Assembly: GCA_903910385.1 (NCBI GenBank)
Contig: CAIVZM010000002.1
Coordinates: 1-64,000 of the forward strand
DNA: 64,000 nucleotides
DNA from: an uncultured Armatimonadota bacterium
GTDB lineage: Bacteria > Armatimonadota > Armatimonadia > Armatimonadales > Armatimonadaceae
Direction: 5' to 3'
Position 1 is the stretch's first letter. Each line of letters starts with the position of its first letter. Both the position numbers and the translations under genes were made by a program. The notes under the pieces were generated by a model. It saw only the letters and a program-made list of their open reading frames with translations, was not told where the DNA came from and searched no databases. This document shows positions 8,337-18,248 of this stretch, in pieces.

Positions 8337-9137
8337 ATGATACCCCTTCGGGATGAAAACCCGACCCGAATCACCCCTTATGTGACATGGGGATTGATTA
8401 TATTGAATATTTTTATCTTCCTGTTAGAGGTCAGTGGCGGAATGGTGGAAACCCCTCGCGCCCTGACGGGATGGATGGCAGGATGGACGATGGTTCCAGC
8501 GGAAATAACTCAGGGGCGTGATTACGCTATCAACGGTCCCACGATTCAACCCTTCTATTTGACGATTTTTACCTCCATGTTTCTTCATGGCGGTTGGTTA
8601 CATCTCGGCAGCAATATGCTGTACCTCTTTATCTTCGGCAACAATATCGAAGATGCTCTCGGTCACTTTAAGTACATCGTTTTTTACCTTCTTTCGGGAA
8701 TCGCTGCGGCAGCGTTGCAAATTTTCTGGTCGCCAGATTCAGCAGTACCCATGCTGGGAGCGTCTGGAGCCATCGCAGGGGTTCTCGGCGGCTATCTGAT
8801 GCTTTATCCACGAGCGAACGTGAAGACTCTGGTCATCCTGTTCATCATTATCACCGTGATAAATGTTCCGGCGTATCTCCTGTTAGGATTGTGGATCGTG
8901 GGGCAGTTCTTCTCCCAGTTCACCAACTCCATGGCGGAAATGGCCAATGGAGCGGAACAGGGAGGGGTCGCTTATCTGGCGCATATCGGCGGTTTTATCG
9001 CAGGTATGGTTCTTATCCGTTTGATGGGCGGACGACCGACCCGTCCGCTGGATATGCAGGATAGTCCTTATGCAGAGCGCTATAACACCCCTTATCGTCG
9101 CGGAGATTGGCCAAATTACCGGTTCAAAGCATGGTAA
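8337..9137 (+). CDS. Rhomboid-family intramembrane serine protease
   Basis: Cleaves membrane-protein helices within the bilayer. The 266-residue protein has six or more hydrophobic segments. The catalytic Ser is S143 in the GASGAIAG motif and the catalytic His is H216 in AHIGGF. The L1 loop signature HGGWLHLGSNMLYL is present, along with a WR-type long first loop after TM1 (about 35-75). GGAAGGAG precedes the start. The stop overlaps the likely start of the M48 protease gene by 7 bases (9131), so the two proteases are probably translated together. Substrates are unknown. Confidence 0.95.
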   Translation: MIPLRDENPTRITPYVTWGLIILNIFIFLLEVSGGMVETPRALTGWMAGWTMVPAEITQGRDYAINGPTIQPFYLTIFTSMFLHGGWLHLGSNMLYLFIFGNNIEDALGHFKYIVFYLLSGIAAAALQIFWSPDSAVPMLGASGAIAGVLGGYLMLYPRANVKTLVILFIIITVINVPAYLLLGLWIVGQFFSQFTNSMAEMANGAEQGGVAYLAHIGGFIAGMVLIRLMGGRPTRPLDMQDSPYAERYNTPYRRGDWPNYRFKAW

Positions 9138-10861
9138 TTGTGACGATTGGGAAATATTGGTTCCGTCCGGTTTCCATGAACCTCTTCCTTTGCCTGACAG
9201 TTGTCGTTTTCCTGATCGTTATCGCGTCGCCATCCAGTTTTGCCGGACCTCCGGAACTGGAAATCGAGCGTTTCTTCGGGGAAAAGGTTTCCTGGGCGTT
9301 GCGCGGCAATCAGGGGATTGATACCGATCCCCTCCTGAACAATTGGGTGCGCCGAATCGGAAATGAAGTGGCGGAAGTTTCCCCCCGTCAGGAACTGCCC
9401 TATCGTTTCGTTATTCTGGGGTCTGATGCCGCAAACGCTCTCACCGCGCCGGGCGCGAATATATTCGTCACTCGCGGCCTTCTCGATGCTGTAGATTCCG
9501 ACGATGAACTGGCGGCAGTGTTGGCCCACGAGACAGGGCATGTCACGCAGAAACACGCCAGGGCGCAGATAGAGGAAACCGCCGCCGCATACGGAATTCT
9601 TGCGGGAATCCAGCGAGTCGGCTATCCAAAAGCGGCTCAGCTTGGCTTTTATGTGAATGTCTTACGGACTCTGGATCGAAGCCGTCACATGGAAGAACAG
9701 GCGGATCAGTATGGGCTGAAGGCGACCACGGAAGCGGGATACGATGCGTTGGGCTTCATCCACTTTCTGGATGGGTTCGATTTGCGGCGCCGATCTGATC
9801 TGGAAGATTACTTTTCAACTCATCCCTCGCCTGCATACCGTCTCGAAAAAGCGTCTGAAAGCCCGTATGTGCGGAAGGATAATCCCGGCGAACGGGAAGC
9901 GATTGCGGCATCGTTCGAGGCGAGAGGAATGCCGATTTCTGCGGCGAAAGTTCGCGCCGGAAAAGACCCTCTGACATTACCTCCTGTTTCCCCGTTGCCA
10001 ATATTGCCAGAGTATATTCAGCGAGACCGTGAAAGCGTTCTGAAACGCGAAGCGGAACTGCGCGGCGGCTTAATGAGCGTCTACAAATTGAATCAGGCAA
10101 ACTATGCTTTACGAACAATTCTGCTGGTCAACGGTCAGGCGGATGTTTTCTGGCTGTATTTTGCTTCACGCGCCTTTGCCGTACAGACTCGTTGCGAAGA
10201 CCTGTATTCACGAACGCTCCGTCTGACACGCACCGCGCCGGGAACCTTTGATGCGCTTTCCGGGCAATTCACCCTGGCGCCGGGACCATTGGCGATAGAG
10301 GCGGCTTTGGGACGATCCGAAAGTATACAGGCTCTTGCCCGTGCGCAGGGCAGCCCGACGCCATTACGCCGCGCCGCAACCGCATTGACCATCGTTCTTG
10401 CGGATTTGAACAACCGCTTTTACCGACCAAAAGGTTTTGTACGTTACGCACGCTTTGCGGTCTGGGAAGGGTTGATCCGCTTCGCAGAGTCCGAACTCGC
10501 TCGTGTGGACAAACAGACCGGGCAGGCATGGCGTCTGCTGGCGACTGCACGGATTCGGCGATATCAAACGGCATTGACATTACTTGTACCGCAGGACGAT
10601 ATACAAAAACGCGCTCTCTGGTATGAGCTTGCCTCGAGGCGCTTTGGAATCTGGTTTCCAGTATCTGGACCAACCGGGGAAGCGACTGTACGAGCGGCGC
10701 TGGCGCTGGAAATAAATAAATCAGCCTCGGAACTGACTGCAACTCGTGGCGACACTCTCTGGGCGGATTATGTTCTGACTCAAAAGGGAATCCCAGAAAA
10801 TATCGCAACCGCTTTGCGGATGCTGACTCTGGATGTCGAGCGTGAACTTTCCCTGCCATGA
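9131..10861 (+). CDS. M48-family zinc metalloprotease (BepA/YfgC-like)
   Basis: A 576-residue exported peptidase. An N-terminal hydrophobic stretch (about residues 16-36) serves as signal or anchor. The M48 catalytic domain follows with VLAHETGHVTQKHA (HEXXH) and the third-ligand region EEQADQYGLKATTEAGYD. The order resembles BepA, which degrades or assembles misfolded outer-membrane proteins. The C-terminal half (about 300-576) is helical and unassigned, where BepA has TPR repeats. Possible starts are ATG 9131 (overlapping the rhomboid stop, chosen) or ATG 9176, which begins directly at the signal sequence; neither has a strong ribosome site. A role in envelope quality control is inferred from family and from the beta-barrel gene downstream. 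Confidence 0.9.
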   Translation: MVIVTIGKYWFRPVSMNLFLCLTVVVFLIVIASPSSFAGPPELEIERFFGEKVSWALRGNQGIDTDPLLNNWVRRIGNEVAEVSPRQELPYRFVILGSDAANALTAPGANIFVTRGLLDAVDSDDELAAVLAHETGHVTQKHARAQIEETAAAYGILAGIQRVGYPKAAQLGFYVNVLRTLDRSRHMEEQADQYGLKATTEAGYDALGFIHFLDGFDLRRRSDLEDYFSTHPSPAYRLEKASESPYVRKDNPGEREAIAASFEARGMPISAAKVRAGKDPLTLPPVSPLPILPEYIQRDRESVLKREAELRGGLMSVYKLNQANYALRTILLVNGQADVFWLYFASRAFAVQTRCEDLYSRTLRLTRTAPGTFDALSGQFTLAPGPLAIEAALGRSESIQALARAQGSPTPLRRAATALTIVLADLNNRFYRPKGFVRYARFAVWEGLIRFAESELARVDKQTGQAWRLLATARIRRYQTALTLLVPQDDIQKRALWYELASRRFGIWFPVSGPTGEATVRAALALEINKSASELTATRGDTLWADYVLTQKGIPENIATALRMLTLDVERELSLP

Positions 10862-10945
10862 TCGTGACATTCCGATAAGATAGAACGTTTAAACGCGGCT
10901 TGTGGCGTTACAGTAGTCCCGGGACGATACAGTGCAGGAAAGATA

Positions 10946-13021
10946 GTGCAATTGGAAACGGATGATAAACAAAATAGTCGGAGAGCAGCCCTTTGGCGCG
11001 TGTTTCTCTGGGGTCTGGTACTGGTAGGTCTCGGCGCCTCCCTGTTTGCGGCAGCGAAAAGATGGCAGACCGAGACACGAAATCGGGCGGTGGAAATTGT
11101 ACTCGATTTTGCGGAAGTCCGCGAAATATCGGCAGCGGAAGGGAAGACGACCGCAGACGTTCTCAACCGATTCAAACGTGCAGGAGTTTCCTCTATCGCA
11201 CTTCAGGAGGATACGATTGCTGGTCTGGCGGAGCAACGTCGCATTGAGATACTTTCGACAGGCAGCCTGAATTCCTTTAACATGAGCGTCGCCGGCGCAG
11301 AGACGGTCAAGCGGGTTATGGCGGCCTTGAAGGCGAAGGTTCCGGGCGGATATGCCTCTGACGTTTCCGATCCTATCGCTGTCTTCTTGACGGTAAACGC
11401 TCCCTATACTACCGTACGTTCACTGGGAGTCGGTCTGGAACCACGCAATATTGCTCAGATAAAAAAGGCTGGTCTGCAGGTAGTCGGGCGCGTCACTAAC
11501 TTTAACAGCGCAACGCCGCAAAGTATTCGCTGGACTCTGGAGAATCTCAAGGCTTCCGGGGCGCATTCCGTACTATTCGCGGGAGAAGACGTTCTGGGGT
11601 ACAAAAAATTCCTCTTGTCAGACCCGGAGAAACCATCCGTCCCGTCGACCGCTTCGGTATTGAACGAACTGGGGATGACCGTAGGCATCGTCGAGTTCAC
11701 CAAAATGAAGGGCATGGAAGCGCTGGCGAAGCCGAATGCCGATATCGCGGTGCGACTCCATACCATGACCGGGCCGGAAATGTTCAACGCCGAAATGCCC
11801 TCCGCTTTGCAACGCTTCCTTCTGGCTGCCCGCGAAAGAAATATTCGACAGTTATTCGTCCGAATGTTCATGGCGGAATCTCCTCTTCTGGATACGAATG
11901 CGACATTCATCGAAGATATAGTCAAAGGGTTAGATCGCGGTAATCTGGTTCCGGGTAACGCTCATAGCTTTCAACCGCTGTCGACTCCCCTCTGGAATCG
12001 GGCATTGATCGGCATTGGCGTCGGATCCGCATTCCTGCTTTTAGTTACGGGAATCTTGGGTAGAGTCCGGGGCATTACGGGGTTTTTATTGGCAGTTATC
12101 GCTGTGATGCTGGTTACCCTTCCCTGTCTCTCGGGGACGCTGGGCGTCAAATTATCGGCGTTCGCCGCAGGTTGCATCTATCCTTCGCTTGCCCTGCTGT
12201 GCACAGACTGGCTTCGCCCCCGACATCAAAGCCGCGCCCCGATCTTACTTGCTCTCGGCAGGTTTTTCGTGATCTGTGCGATCACAGGATTGGGAATTGC
12301 GTCGATTGTCGGTCTCCTGGCAGATCGCCTGTTTTTAATCAAAGCGGATGAGTTTGCGGGTATCAAAGCGGCGCAGGTTGTCCCGCTGATTCTGGTTTTT
12401 CTTGTTGTGGGTTTGAACTGGCGGGCAGATATCTACCGCACCTTTGGTCAGGCGACGGAGAATTTGCGCCGTCGTGCATTGGACTTTATCGCTCAACCCA
12501 TTGTTTACTGGCAACTTCTGGCTTTAGTAGCAGGGCTAGTCTTATTTATTCTGATGCTAGATCGCTCTGGTAATGACTCTGGAGTCGGCGTCTCGGTGTA
12601 CGAACTCAAACTACGCGCCATTCTGGATCGTTTTCTATATGCCCGTCCACGGTTCAAAGAATTTCTCATAGGGCATCCTGCTCTGTTGTTGTCCCTGATT
12701 TTTGGGGTTACAGGGCGTCGGCAGTGGGCGATACCGCTTTTTATCATTGGCGCTGTCGGGCAGATTTCTTTGTTGAACACCTTCTGCCATTTGCATACGC
12801 CATTGCTGGTAGGTCTCTGGCGCGCCGGACTGGGAATCGGCTTTGGAATCCTGATCGGTCTGGTATTTTACGCGTTGATCGCATTGTTCACCCGACCAGG
12901 TAAACCTTCGTCAGTCACTCCTTTATTGGGAAATAGCGCTCTACGTGGTCGACCGAACGAAGGCGCTGGCGTATCCACCGACCCGATTGATGCAGAAAAA
13001 ACGGAAGCGGGGAGGAATTGA
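10946..13021 (+). CDS. DUF5693 family multi-pass membrane protein
   Basis: A 691-residue membrane protein starting at GTG 10946 behind AGGAAAG. It has one N-terminal helix (about 15-35), then a roughly 300-residue extracytoplasmic domain (FKRAGVSSIALQEDTIAGL, FAGEDVLGYKK, MFMAESPLLDTNATFIEDIVKGL), then nine or so helices in the C-terminal half. This layout matches DUF5693, whose function is not known. The family often sits next to CsaB polysaccharide pyruvyl transferases, as here: the csaB start lies 3 bases after this stop. A role in building or exporting a pyruvylated surface polymer is inferred from that pairing only. Confidence 0.85.
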   Translation: MQLETDDKQNSRRAALWRVFLWGLVLVGLGASLFAAAKRWQTETRNRAVEIVLDFAEVREISAAEGKTTADVLNRFKRAGVSSIALQEDTIAGLAEQRRIEILSTGSLNSFNMSVAGAETVKRVMAALKAKVPGGYASDVSDPIAVFLTVNAPYTTVRSLGVGLEPRNIAQIKKAGLQVVGRVTNFNSATPQSIRWTLENLKASGAHSVLFAGEDVLGYKKFLLSDPEKPSVPSTASVLNELGMTVGIVEFTKMKGMEALAKPNADIAVRLHTMTGPEMFNAEMPSALQRFLLAARERNIRQLFVRMFMAESPLLDTNATFIEDIVKGLDRGNLVPGNAHSFQPLSTPLWNRALIGIGVGSAFLLLVTGILGRVRGITGFLLAVIAVMLVTLPCLSGTLGVKLSAFAAGCIYPSLALLCTDWLRPRHQSRAPILLALGRFFVICAITGLGIASIVGLLADRLFLIKADEFAGIKAAQVVPLILVFLVVGLNWRADIYRTFGQATENLRRRALDFIAQPIVYWQLLALVAGLVLFILMLDRSGNDSGVGVSVYELKLRAILDRFLYARPRFKEFLIGHPALLLSLIFGVTGRRQWAIPLFIIGAVGQISLLNTFCHLHTPLLVGLWRAGLGIGFGILIGLVFYALIALFTRPGKPSSVTPLLGNSALRGRPNEGAGVSTDPIDAEKTEAGRN

Positions 13022-13023
13022 AC

Positions 13024-14082
13024 ATGCCCGCGAGAGTGCGAGTCGCCGCCCTCGGCTATTACGGTTTTGGGAATCTGGGGGATGAGGCAGTGCTTGCAGG
13101 TATCCGAACCACTCTGGACGAAGTCTTCCCTTCGGATTTTACCGTTCTGACGGCGAACGCCACCGAATCATCACGATTACATCCCGGTACAGGCACAGCG
13201 GAACGATGGAATCTACGCAGTATGGGAAAGACGCTTCAAGGCACAGACCTTTTCATTTTGGGCGGCGGATCATTGTTACAGGATGCCACAAGCATCAAGT
13301 CAATTCTCTGGTATGCTATCGCCGCCCGGATTGCCCGACGTCACTCTCGCAAGGTTCTTTGGTGGGGGCAGGGCATTGGCCCGTTGAACTCTCCAGCGTC
13401 CCGTCTGCTAACCCGAATGATCGCGCATCAGGCGGATGCCATTACTGTCCGTGATAGCGCCTCCGCCACACTTTTGAAGGAAATCGGCGTTCGTGGGTCT
13501 ATATCTATAGTCGCTGACCCTGCCTTTGCTTTGAAGCCCGCTACGGAACCAGATTCATTCCAGACTCGTCCCAAACCGGAAACTATCATGGCATTACGTC
13601 CCTGGCGCGAGGATGCGGGGGTCATATCCGCATTTTCGGCGACATTCGGCGGAAAAAAAGAGATAACGGGGCTGCCAATGCATCTTCCCGGCGATCAGGA
13701 ATTTATGAATCGGATTTTTGGAACCTCTTTTTATCAGACGGACTGGCGCTTGGGTGGGATGACCGTGGAACGAACCCTGGGAATCATAGCTTGCGCTCAG
13801 TTGACGGTGGCAATGCGCCTACATGCCTTAATCTTTGCCGCCCGGTGCGGAATTCCCTTTTTGGCGGTTTCCTATGATCAAAAAGTGAATGCTCTGGCAC
13901 ACGCCGCTGGTCAGGATGACGCCCTTATTTCTGTGAAGGAACTGACTGCAGAAAGATTGACGTCTGCACTGGATCGGGTTCAGAATACGACGGCGAAACG
14001 TCGCGAGCGCTTGTCCAATTTTGCCTTGGCACAGGGAGAGCTTGCGCGCATTCCGGCTCGAATCGCTGCTGGACTGGTTTGA
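13024..14082 (+). CDS. csaB: Polysaccharide pyruvyl transferase CsaB
   Basis: Transfers pyruvate from phosphoenolpyruvate to cell-wall polysaccharide, forming the ketal group that S-layer (SLH) proteins bind. The product is 352 residues from ATG 13024, with GGAGG 8 bases upstream. Family marks are ALGYYGFGNLGDEAVLAGI at the N-terminus, LGGGSLLQDATS, WWGQGIGPL, ITVRDSASATLLKEIGV, VADPAFAL and MRLHALIFAARCGIPFLAVSYDQKV. No SLH-domain protein is in this window, so the user of the modification lies elsewhere. It is tightly linked to the DUF5693 gene and is followed after 24 bases by the giant beta-barrel gene. Confidence 0.93.
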   Translation: MPARVRVAALGYYGFGNLGDEAVLAGIRTTLDEVFPSDFTVLTANATESSRLHPGTGTAERWNLRSMGKTLQGTDLFILGGGSLLQDATSIKSILWYAIAARIARRHSRKVLWWGQGIGPLNSPASRLLTRMIAHQADAITVRDSASATLLKEIGVRGSISIVADPAFALKPATEPDSFQTRPKPETIMALRPWREDAGVISAFSATFGGKKEITGLPMHLPGDQEFMNRIFGTSFYQTDWRLGGMTVERTLGIIACAQLTVAMRLHALIFAARCGIPFLAVSYDQKVNALAHAAGQDDALISVKELTAERLTSALDRVQNTTAKRRERLSNFALAQGELARIPARIAAGLV

Positions 14083-14106
14083 GTAGAACCGTGGGAATGA
14101 TTTAGC

Positions 14107-17100
14107 GTGACGGATTTCGACGTGCAAAATAATCTTAATGAATGCCCGTTTTTCTCCCGGCGTAGTGTGGCATTGCCGCTCTCCGTTCTCACGCTGGCAT
14201 TAGTGGCGTCCACCGGGAACGCCCAGACCCCACCGACGGAACCTATCGTCCAACCGTCTGTCATAGTTCCGAAACAGGAGATGCCACCAGTCCCGGAGGC
14301 GAAAACCCCTCTCGTTCCTGTTCCTCCCTTTCAGGTTGGTCCGCCTGCGCCACTAGGAAATCCCGAAGCCAGATATCCAACGAACTATCCTCCTGCCTTG
14401 CCTGCGGACGCCTATGTTGTGGAGAAGCCGACCGGCGATCCAGCCAGAGATGATGTCATGGCGAAACCAAAACTCAGCACGGCGGAACGTCTGCTGGGCA
14501 AATGGGGGAAAGGTCTTGTCATAACCGGAAGCGCCGGCCTTAGGATGCAGAATAACTCCGTCGCCGGACAGGGTGATGGGCAACGCTCGTTCTACGACCA
14601 GTACAACAATAACCTGGATTACCGCAGTGCGGGCGCAATGCAGAGCAATGCAGACCTGACTATTCAGGGAAAAGTCTTCAACGCTTTCGATGTCAACGCC
14701 CGACTGAATACCTCCCGCTATGGGAATCGCTTCGATCAGGTTTTCGCATTCAACTACGAAAACAAGGACAAGACTACCAGCGTTAAACTGGGAAATGTCA
14801 ACGCGTCTTTGCCCGGTAACCAGTTCGTCACATTCAGCCGTTCCCTGACCGGCGTCGCCGGAAGCAGGGATTTCGGCAAAGGAAAAATCAAAGGCACGGG
14901 TGTCGCTTCCCTGACGCGATCCCTGACAAAACGGGGTTCGTTTAACGGAAAAGGAATCAGCGGGCCGTACTTCCTGAACGCTTCCTCGCTGGTTGAAGGT
15001 TCTGATAAAGTTCAATTGAACGGTAAAGACCTGATCGCTGGGGCGGATTACCATGTGGACTATCTTTTAGGGCAGATCGACTTCCTGAAAGGTCGCATTA
15101 TTAACCCAGAAGATACGGTCGTTTTTACTTACGAATCGTATGCGCTGAATACTACGCCCGGCCTTTTAACGGGTACGAGATGGGATTTCGCTGACCGAGG
15201 CAATAACTATGGCGTTACCTACCTGCGCCAGAATGCTACCGGGACTCGCGCTACCGATGGCGATGTTACCGAACGTTTTCCCGTCTACGCCGACCTGCGA
15301 TACAAATATCAATTATCTTCCGCTATCAATCCGTTGTATTACAATCAGGTGGTGGTGCGCTGGAACAATCGGACGCTGGTTGAAAATGTAGATTATGTCC
15401 TCAACCGTGAATTGCGTTATTTCCAGCTTTTGACCGCTTCGCTTCCGCCCGACACTTCCCAGACGGGAAATGTCTCTCTTGCCGTTACTTATCGACCGGT
15501 GCGTTCCTATTCGCTTCCCGGTGACCGCGATGTTCTCGGACTGGACGCTCAGTTGAGATTCGCGAAATCAGGGACGGTAGCATTGCAGATGGGAAGTAGC
15601 GGAGGACAGGATCCCACGCAAAAGGGTATCGCAATGGATATATCGGGAGCATGGCAGGCTCCCGGCTCCGGAACGAGAAACCGTTGGGGGATTCGTGCGG
15701 GATTTCGCAATATCGATGACACGTTCTCGACTATCGATTCCACCGCCGCCGCCTTTCTGAGCGCCGAAAGGGGATTGCGGTTCGGCTTCGATTACCAGTT
15801 CGACCCTACGCTGAGTCTGAAAACCAACTTTACTCGTTCCCAAATTGCAAATAAAAACAACACCATAGGATCTACGATAACCACGGGGAAAAGTAGCCTG
15901 AACTGGCAAAGCAATGATAGCTACGATATCGGCATAAATTATAATGCGCCACGGTTACCGGCTATTCGGTTAGAGCGAAGGCAGACGGTTCAGGGTAGCG
16001 GTAGCTCGACCAATCGCTTCGAATCCACAAGCCTTTCGGCGAGCCAGTCTTTCAGTTCGAAATTCACGTTGCGGGGTGAAGTCGCGCAAACATTGTCCAA
16101 AGGGCGGAGCGTTTTTTCCTCTTACTACAACAACTCCGTCTCGACGACAGCCAGCGGTTCCGGCACACTTCTGGATCAAATCCAGAACAACAGTTCCACT
16201 ACAGACTCCCAGTACCTTTCCACCCGGATCGATGCATCGTATATCCCGGTCACCTGGCTGACGCTCGGAGCGAATGTTGGCTACTCCCGCTCGTCTAATG
16301 CTTCTCAATCCGCCTCCAATACGGGAAGCCGGACCGGAAACAATGCCCGTTCCCTTGGGTTCGATGCGACGTTGACCCCTATCCGTGCGATGAGCGTAAC
16401 GCTCAATTTCTCGGAATCGTCCAACGGCCAAAGCCTTTCCAACTTTTATAATCCGAGCGCCGGAAGCGGTTCCATCATCCCCTCCACCACCTCCGGTCAA
16501 CGGACTCGCTCCTCTGCTATGAGTCTCACCTATTCCCCTCTCGATTCGTTGAACCTCAGCGCTGGAATAAGCCAATCTCTGTCCTTGATACCCGGTTATG
16601 ATAATTCCGATAACCTGAGTTATAACTTCACCACAAACTACGTGCCCCGTGACTGGCTCAATATGTCCATGAACTTTTCGGATCAGAAGTATACCTATGT
16701 CGGGGGGCAGGGGGATTCAAGCTCGCGAATTCTGACCGGGACGGTTTCCGTTGGGCCGATCAAACGAGTCAGTACGTCTCTGACATTAAGCCACTCCAAT
16801 TTCGGTTCCGCTCTAACGCCCGTCTCAACTGGAGGCGATTATGGTCTTGGAGGGGTCGGCGGAAGCAATACCACCGGTTACCAGCAATCAGGAAAGAACT
16901 TTTCCGGCCAGTTGAGATTCGACTACAATGTGGGCAGGAATCGATTGATCGTTTCAAAGTACGAATTCATCGATCAGCGTTCACCGTTCTATGATAGTGG
17001 AACGGGAGGAAGTCGCGCCGGAACGGATTTCTATCGTGGGGTAGCCAGCATCGGCTTTGCATTGCCTATTCTGGAAGTTATGTCGTTCAACGTGGACTTC

Positions 17101-17187
17101 AACCTGATCCATCTGAACGACCGTGCCGATTCCAAATATTCCTATCGCGCACGAACGATCACCGCAGACCTCTCTGCTCGATTTTAG
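14107..17187 (+). CDS. Large outer-membrane beta-barrel-like surface protein
   Basis: A 1026-residue exported protein with a GTG start. A signal peptide (about 20-40, ending GNAQ) is followed by a Pro-rich linker (about 41-110) and then some 900 residues of alternating polar and hydrophobic strands rich in Ser, Asn, Thr, Gly and aromatic residues. The chain ends ITADLSARF; a terminal Phe with alternating hydrophobic residues is the usual BAM recognition signal of outer-membrane barrels. I do not recognise a named family. A segment around 290-330 (LVEGSDKVQLNGKDLIAGADYHVDYLLGQI) looks like a small Ig-like or plug insertion seen in some large bacterial surface barrels. Position after csaB suggests a major envelope component. 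Confidence 0.75.
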   Translation: MTDFDVQNNLNECPFFSRRSVALPLSVLTLALVASTGNAQTPPTEPIVQPSVIVPKQEMPPVPEAKTPLVPVPPFQVGPPAPLGNPEARYPTNYPPALPADAYVVEKPTGDPARDDVMAKPKLSTAERLLGKWGKGLVITGSAGLRMQNNSVAGQGDGQRSFYDQYNNNLDYRSAGAMQSNADLTIQGKVFNAFDVNARLNTSRYGNRFDQVFAFNYENKDKTTSVKLGNVNASLPGNQFVTFSRSLTGVAGSRDFGKGKIKGTGVASLTRSLTKRGSFNGKGISGPYFLNASSLVEGSDKVQLNGKDLIAGADYHVDYLLGQIDFLKGRIINPEDTVVFTYESYALNTTPGLLTGTRWDFADRGNNYGVTYLRQNATGTRATDGDVTERFPVYADLRYKYQLSSAINPLYYNQVVVRWNNRTLVENVDYVLNRELRYFQLLTASLPPDTSQTGNVSLAVTYRPVRSYSLPGDRDVLGLDAQLRFAKSGTVALQMGSSGGQDPTQKGIAMDISGAWQAPGSGTRNRWGIRAGFRNIDDTFSTIDSTAAAFLSAERGLRFGFDYQFDPTLSLKTNFTRSQIANKNNTIGSTITTGKSSLNWQSNDSYDIGINYNAPRLPAIRLERRQTVQGSGSSTNRFESTSLSASQSFSSKFTLRGEVAQTLSKGRSVFSSYYNNSVSTTASGSGTLLDQIQNNSSTTDSQYLSTRIDASYIPVTWLTLGANVGYSRSSNASQSASNTGSRTGNNARSLGFDATLTPIRAMSVTLNFSESSNGQSLSNFYNPSAGSGSIIPSTTSGQRTRSSAMSLTYSPLDSLNLSAGISQSLSLIPGYDNSDNLSYNFTTNYVPRDWLNMSMNFSDQKYTYVGGQGDSSSRILTGTVSVGPIKRVSTSLTLSHSNFGSALTPVSTGGDYGLGGVGGSNTTGYQQSGKNFSGQLRFDYNVGRNRLIVSKYEFIDQRSPFYDSGTGGSRAGTDFYRGVASIGFALPILEVMSFNVDFNLIHLNDRADSKYSYRARTITADLSARF

Positions 17188-17202
17188 GATCGAAACGGAT
17201 AA

Positions 17203-17245
17203 GCTTCCTCAGCGCCATCTGGAAAGAAAAGACGCTGAGGGAAGC
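17203..17245. terminator. Hairpin between barrel gene and ROK kinase
   Basis: GCTTCCTCAGCG pairs with CGCTGAGGGAAGC (12 bp with one bulge) around an 18-base loop, between two convergent genes. There is no clear T-run on either side, so efficiency is uncertain. Confidence 0.5.
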
Positions 17246-17255
17246 GAGGTCGGAA

Positions 17256-18248
17256 TCAGGCCGTTTCGATGGCGTCCAGAGCCAGTGAAGCGCCGCCGTA
17301 GATACCGGCATCGTCACCTAATTCCGCAGGGACGATTTTGCAGGATTTCACCAGGGTGGGTATGCCATTGTTCCGGGTGGAACGGCGAATCGGTTCCAGG
17401 ATTAATTCGCCCGCCTGAGCGACTCCGCCGCCGATGACGACCATCTCCGGATTGAGCAGATTGATCATGCTGGCGATTCCGTAGCCGACATACGTCCCCA
17501 CTTCTTCATATACCTCAATCGCAACGGCGTCGCCTTCTGCGGCGGCATCCGCAATAATCTTAGGTGTAAGAAAATGCCAATCCTCCACGCGTTCGTTCAG
17601 GATGGTCTTGCGCCCGTCACACATTTTACGTGCTGCTCGTTCACAGATAGCGGCAATCTGCCCCATGCTTTCCAATGAACCGAACGCCGATGCGCCGCCT
17701 CTTTCGCCTGCCGCGACGATAATATGCCCGATCTCTCCGGCTCCGCCGGTGGCGCCTGTCCACAGTTTGCCATCGAGAATAATCCCGCCGCCGATACCTG
17801 TGCCCAGAGTGACCATGACAATCGTTCGGGAACCACGACCGGCTCCAAAACGAAATTCGCCGAGCGCTGCCACATTGGCGTCATTTCCCATAAAAACGGG
17901 AAGGTTGAGCATCGCTTCGATGGGGGAGGCAAGGCGAACGTTACGCCAGGGGCCGCCCTGTTCGAAAAAATTCGGCGCCCAGAGTACAACGCCATTCTTA
18001 TCATCAATATGTCCGGGTACACCCATGCCGACGCCCGCAACTTCCTCTGGCTTTACGCCAGCGGACTGCATGGCAGTTTGCGCCGCATGGACAATCTGTC
18101 CTGCAGTCTGCGCCATACCTTCGGTCGCAAAGGATGGGGCGCGTCCCGACCCTTTCAAATTACCTTGTTTATCCAGTACGGCGGCTCGTACATTCGTTCC
18201 GCCTAAATCAATCCCCAGTACATAGGGGGCTTCCTTGTTTAATTGCAT
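17256..18248 (-). CDS. ROK-family sugar kinase (glucokinase-like)
   Basis: Probably phosphorylates glucose or a related hexose with ATP in the cytoplasm. The 330-residue product shows the ATP-binding loop LGIDLGGTNVRAAVLD, the sugar-binding and catalytic segment PVFMGNDANVAALGEFRFGAG, the second phosphate motif VTLGTGIGGGIILDG, and EMVVIGGGVAQAG. The usual zinc site CxCGxxGC of ROK proteins is replaced by GGASAFGS directly after GEIGH, so the three Cys ligands are missing. Some ROK kinases lack them, but substrate and activity should be read with caution. The gene is a single minus-strand unit. A weak GGAG lies 12 bases before the start. Confidence 0.88.
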   Translation of the reverse strand: MQLNKEAPYVLGIDLGGTNVRAAVLDKQGNLKGSGRAPSFATEGMAQTAGQIVHAAQTAMQSAGVKPEEVAGVGMGVPGHIDDKNGVVLWAPNFFEQGGPWRNVRLASPIEAMLNLPVFMGNDANVAALGEFRFGAGRGSRTIVMVTLGTGIGGGIILDGKLWTGATGGAGEIGHIIVAAGERGGASAFGSLESMGQIAAICERAARKMCDGRKTILNERVEDWHFLTPKIIADAAAEGDAVAIEVYEEVGTYVGYGIASMINLLNPEMVVIGGGVAQAGELILEPIRRSTRNNGIPTLVKSCKIVPAELGDDAGIYGGASLALDAIETA

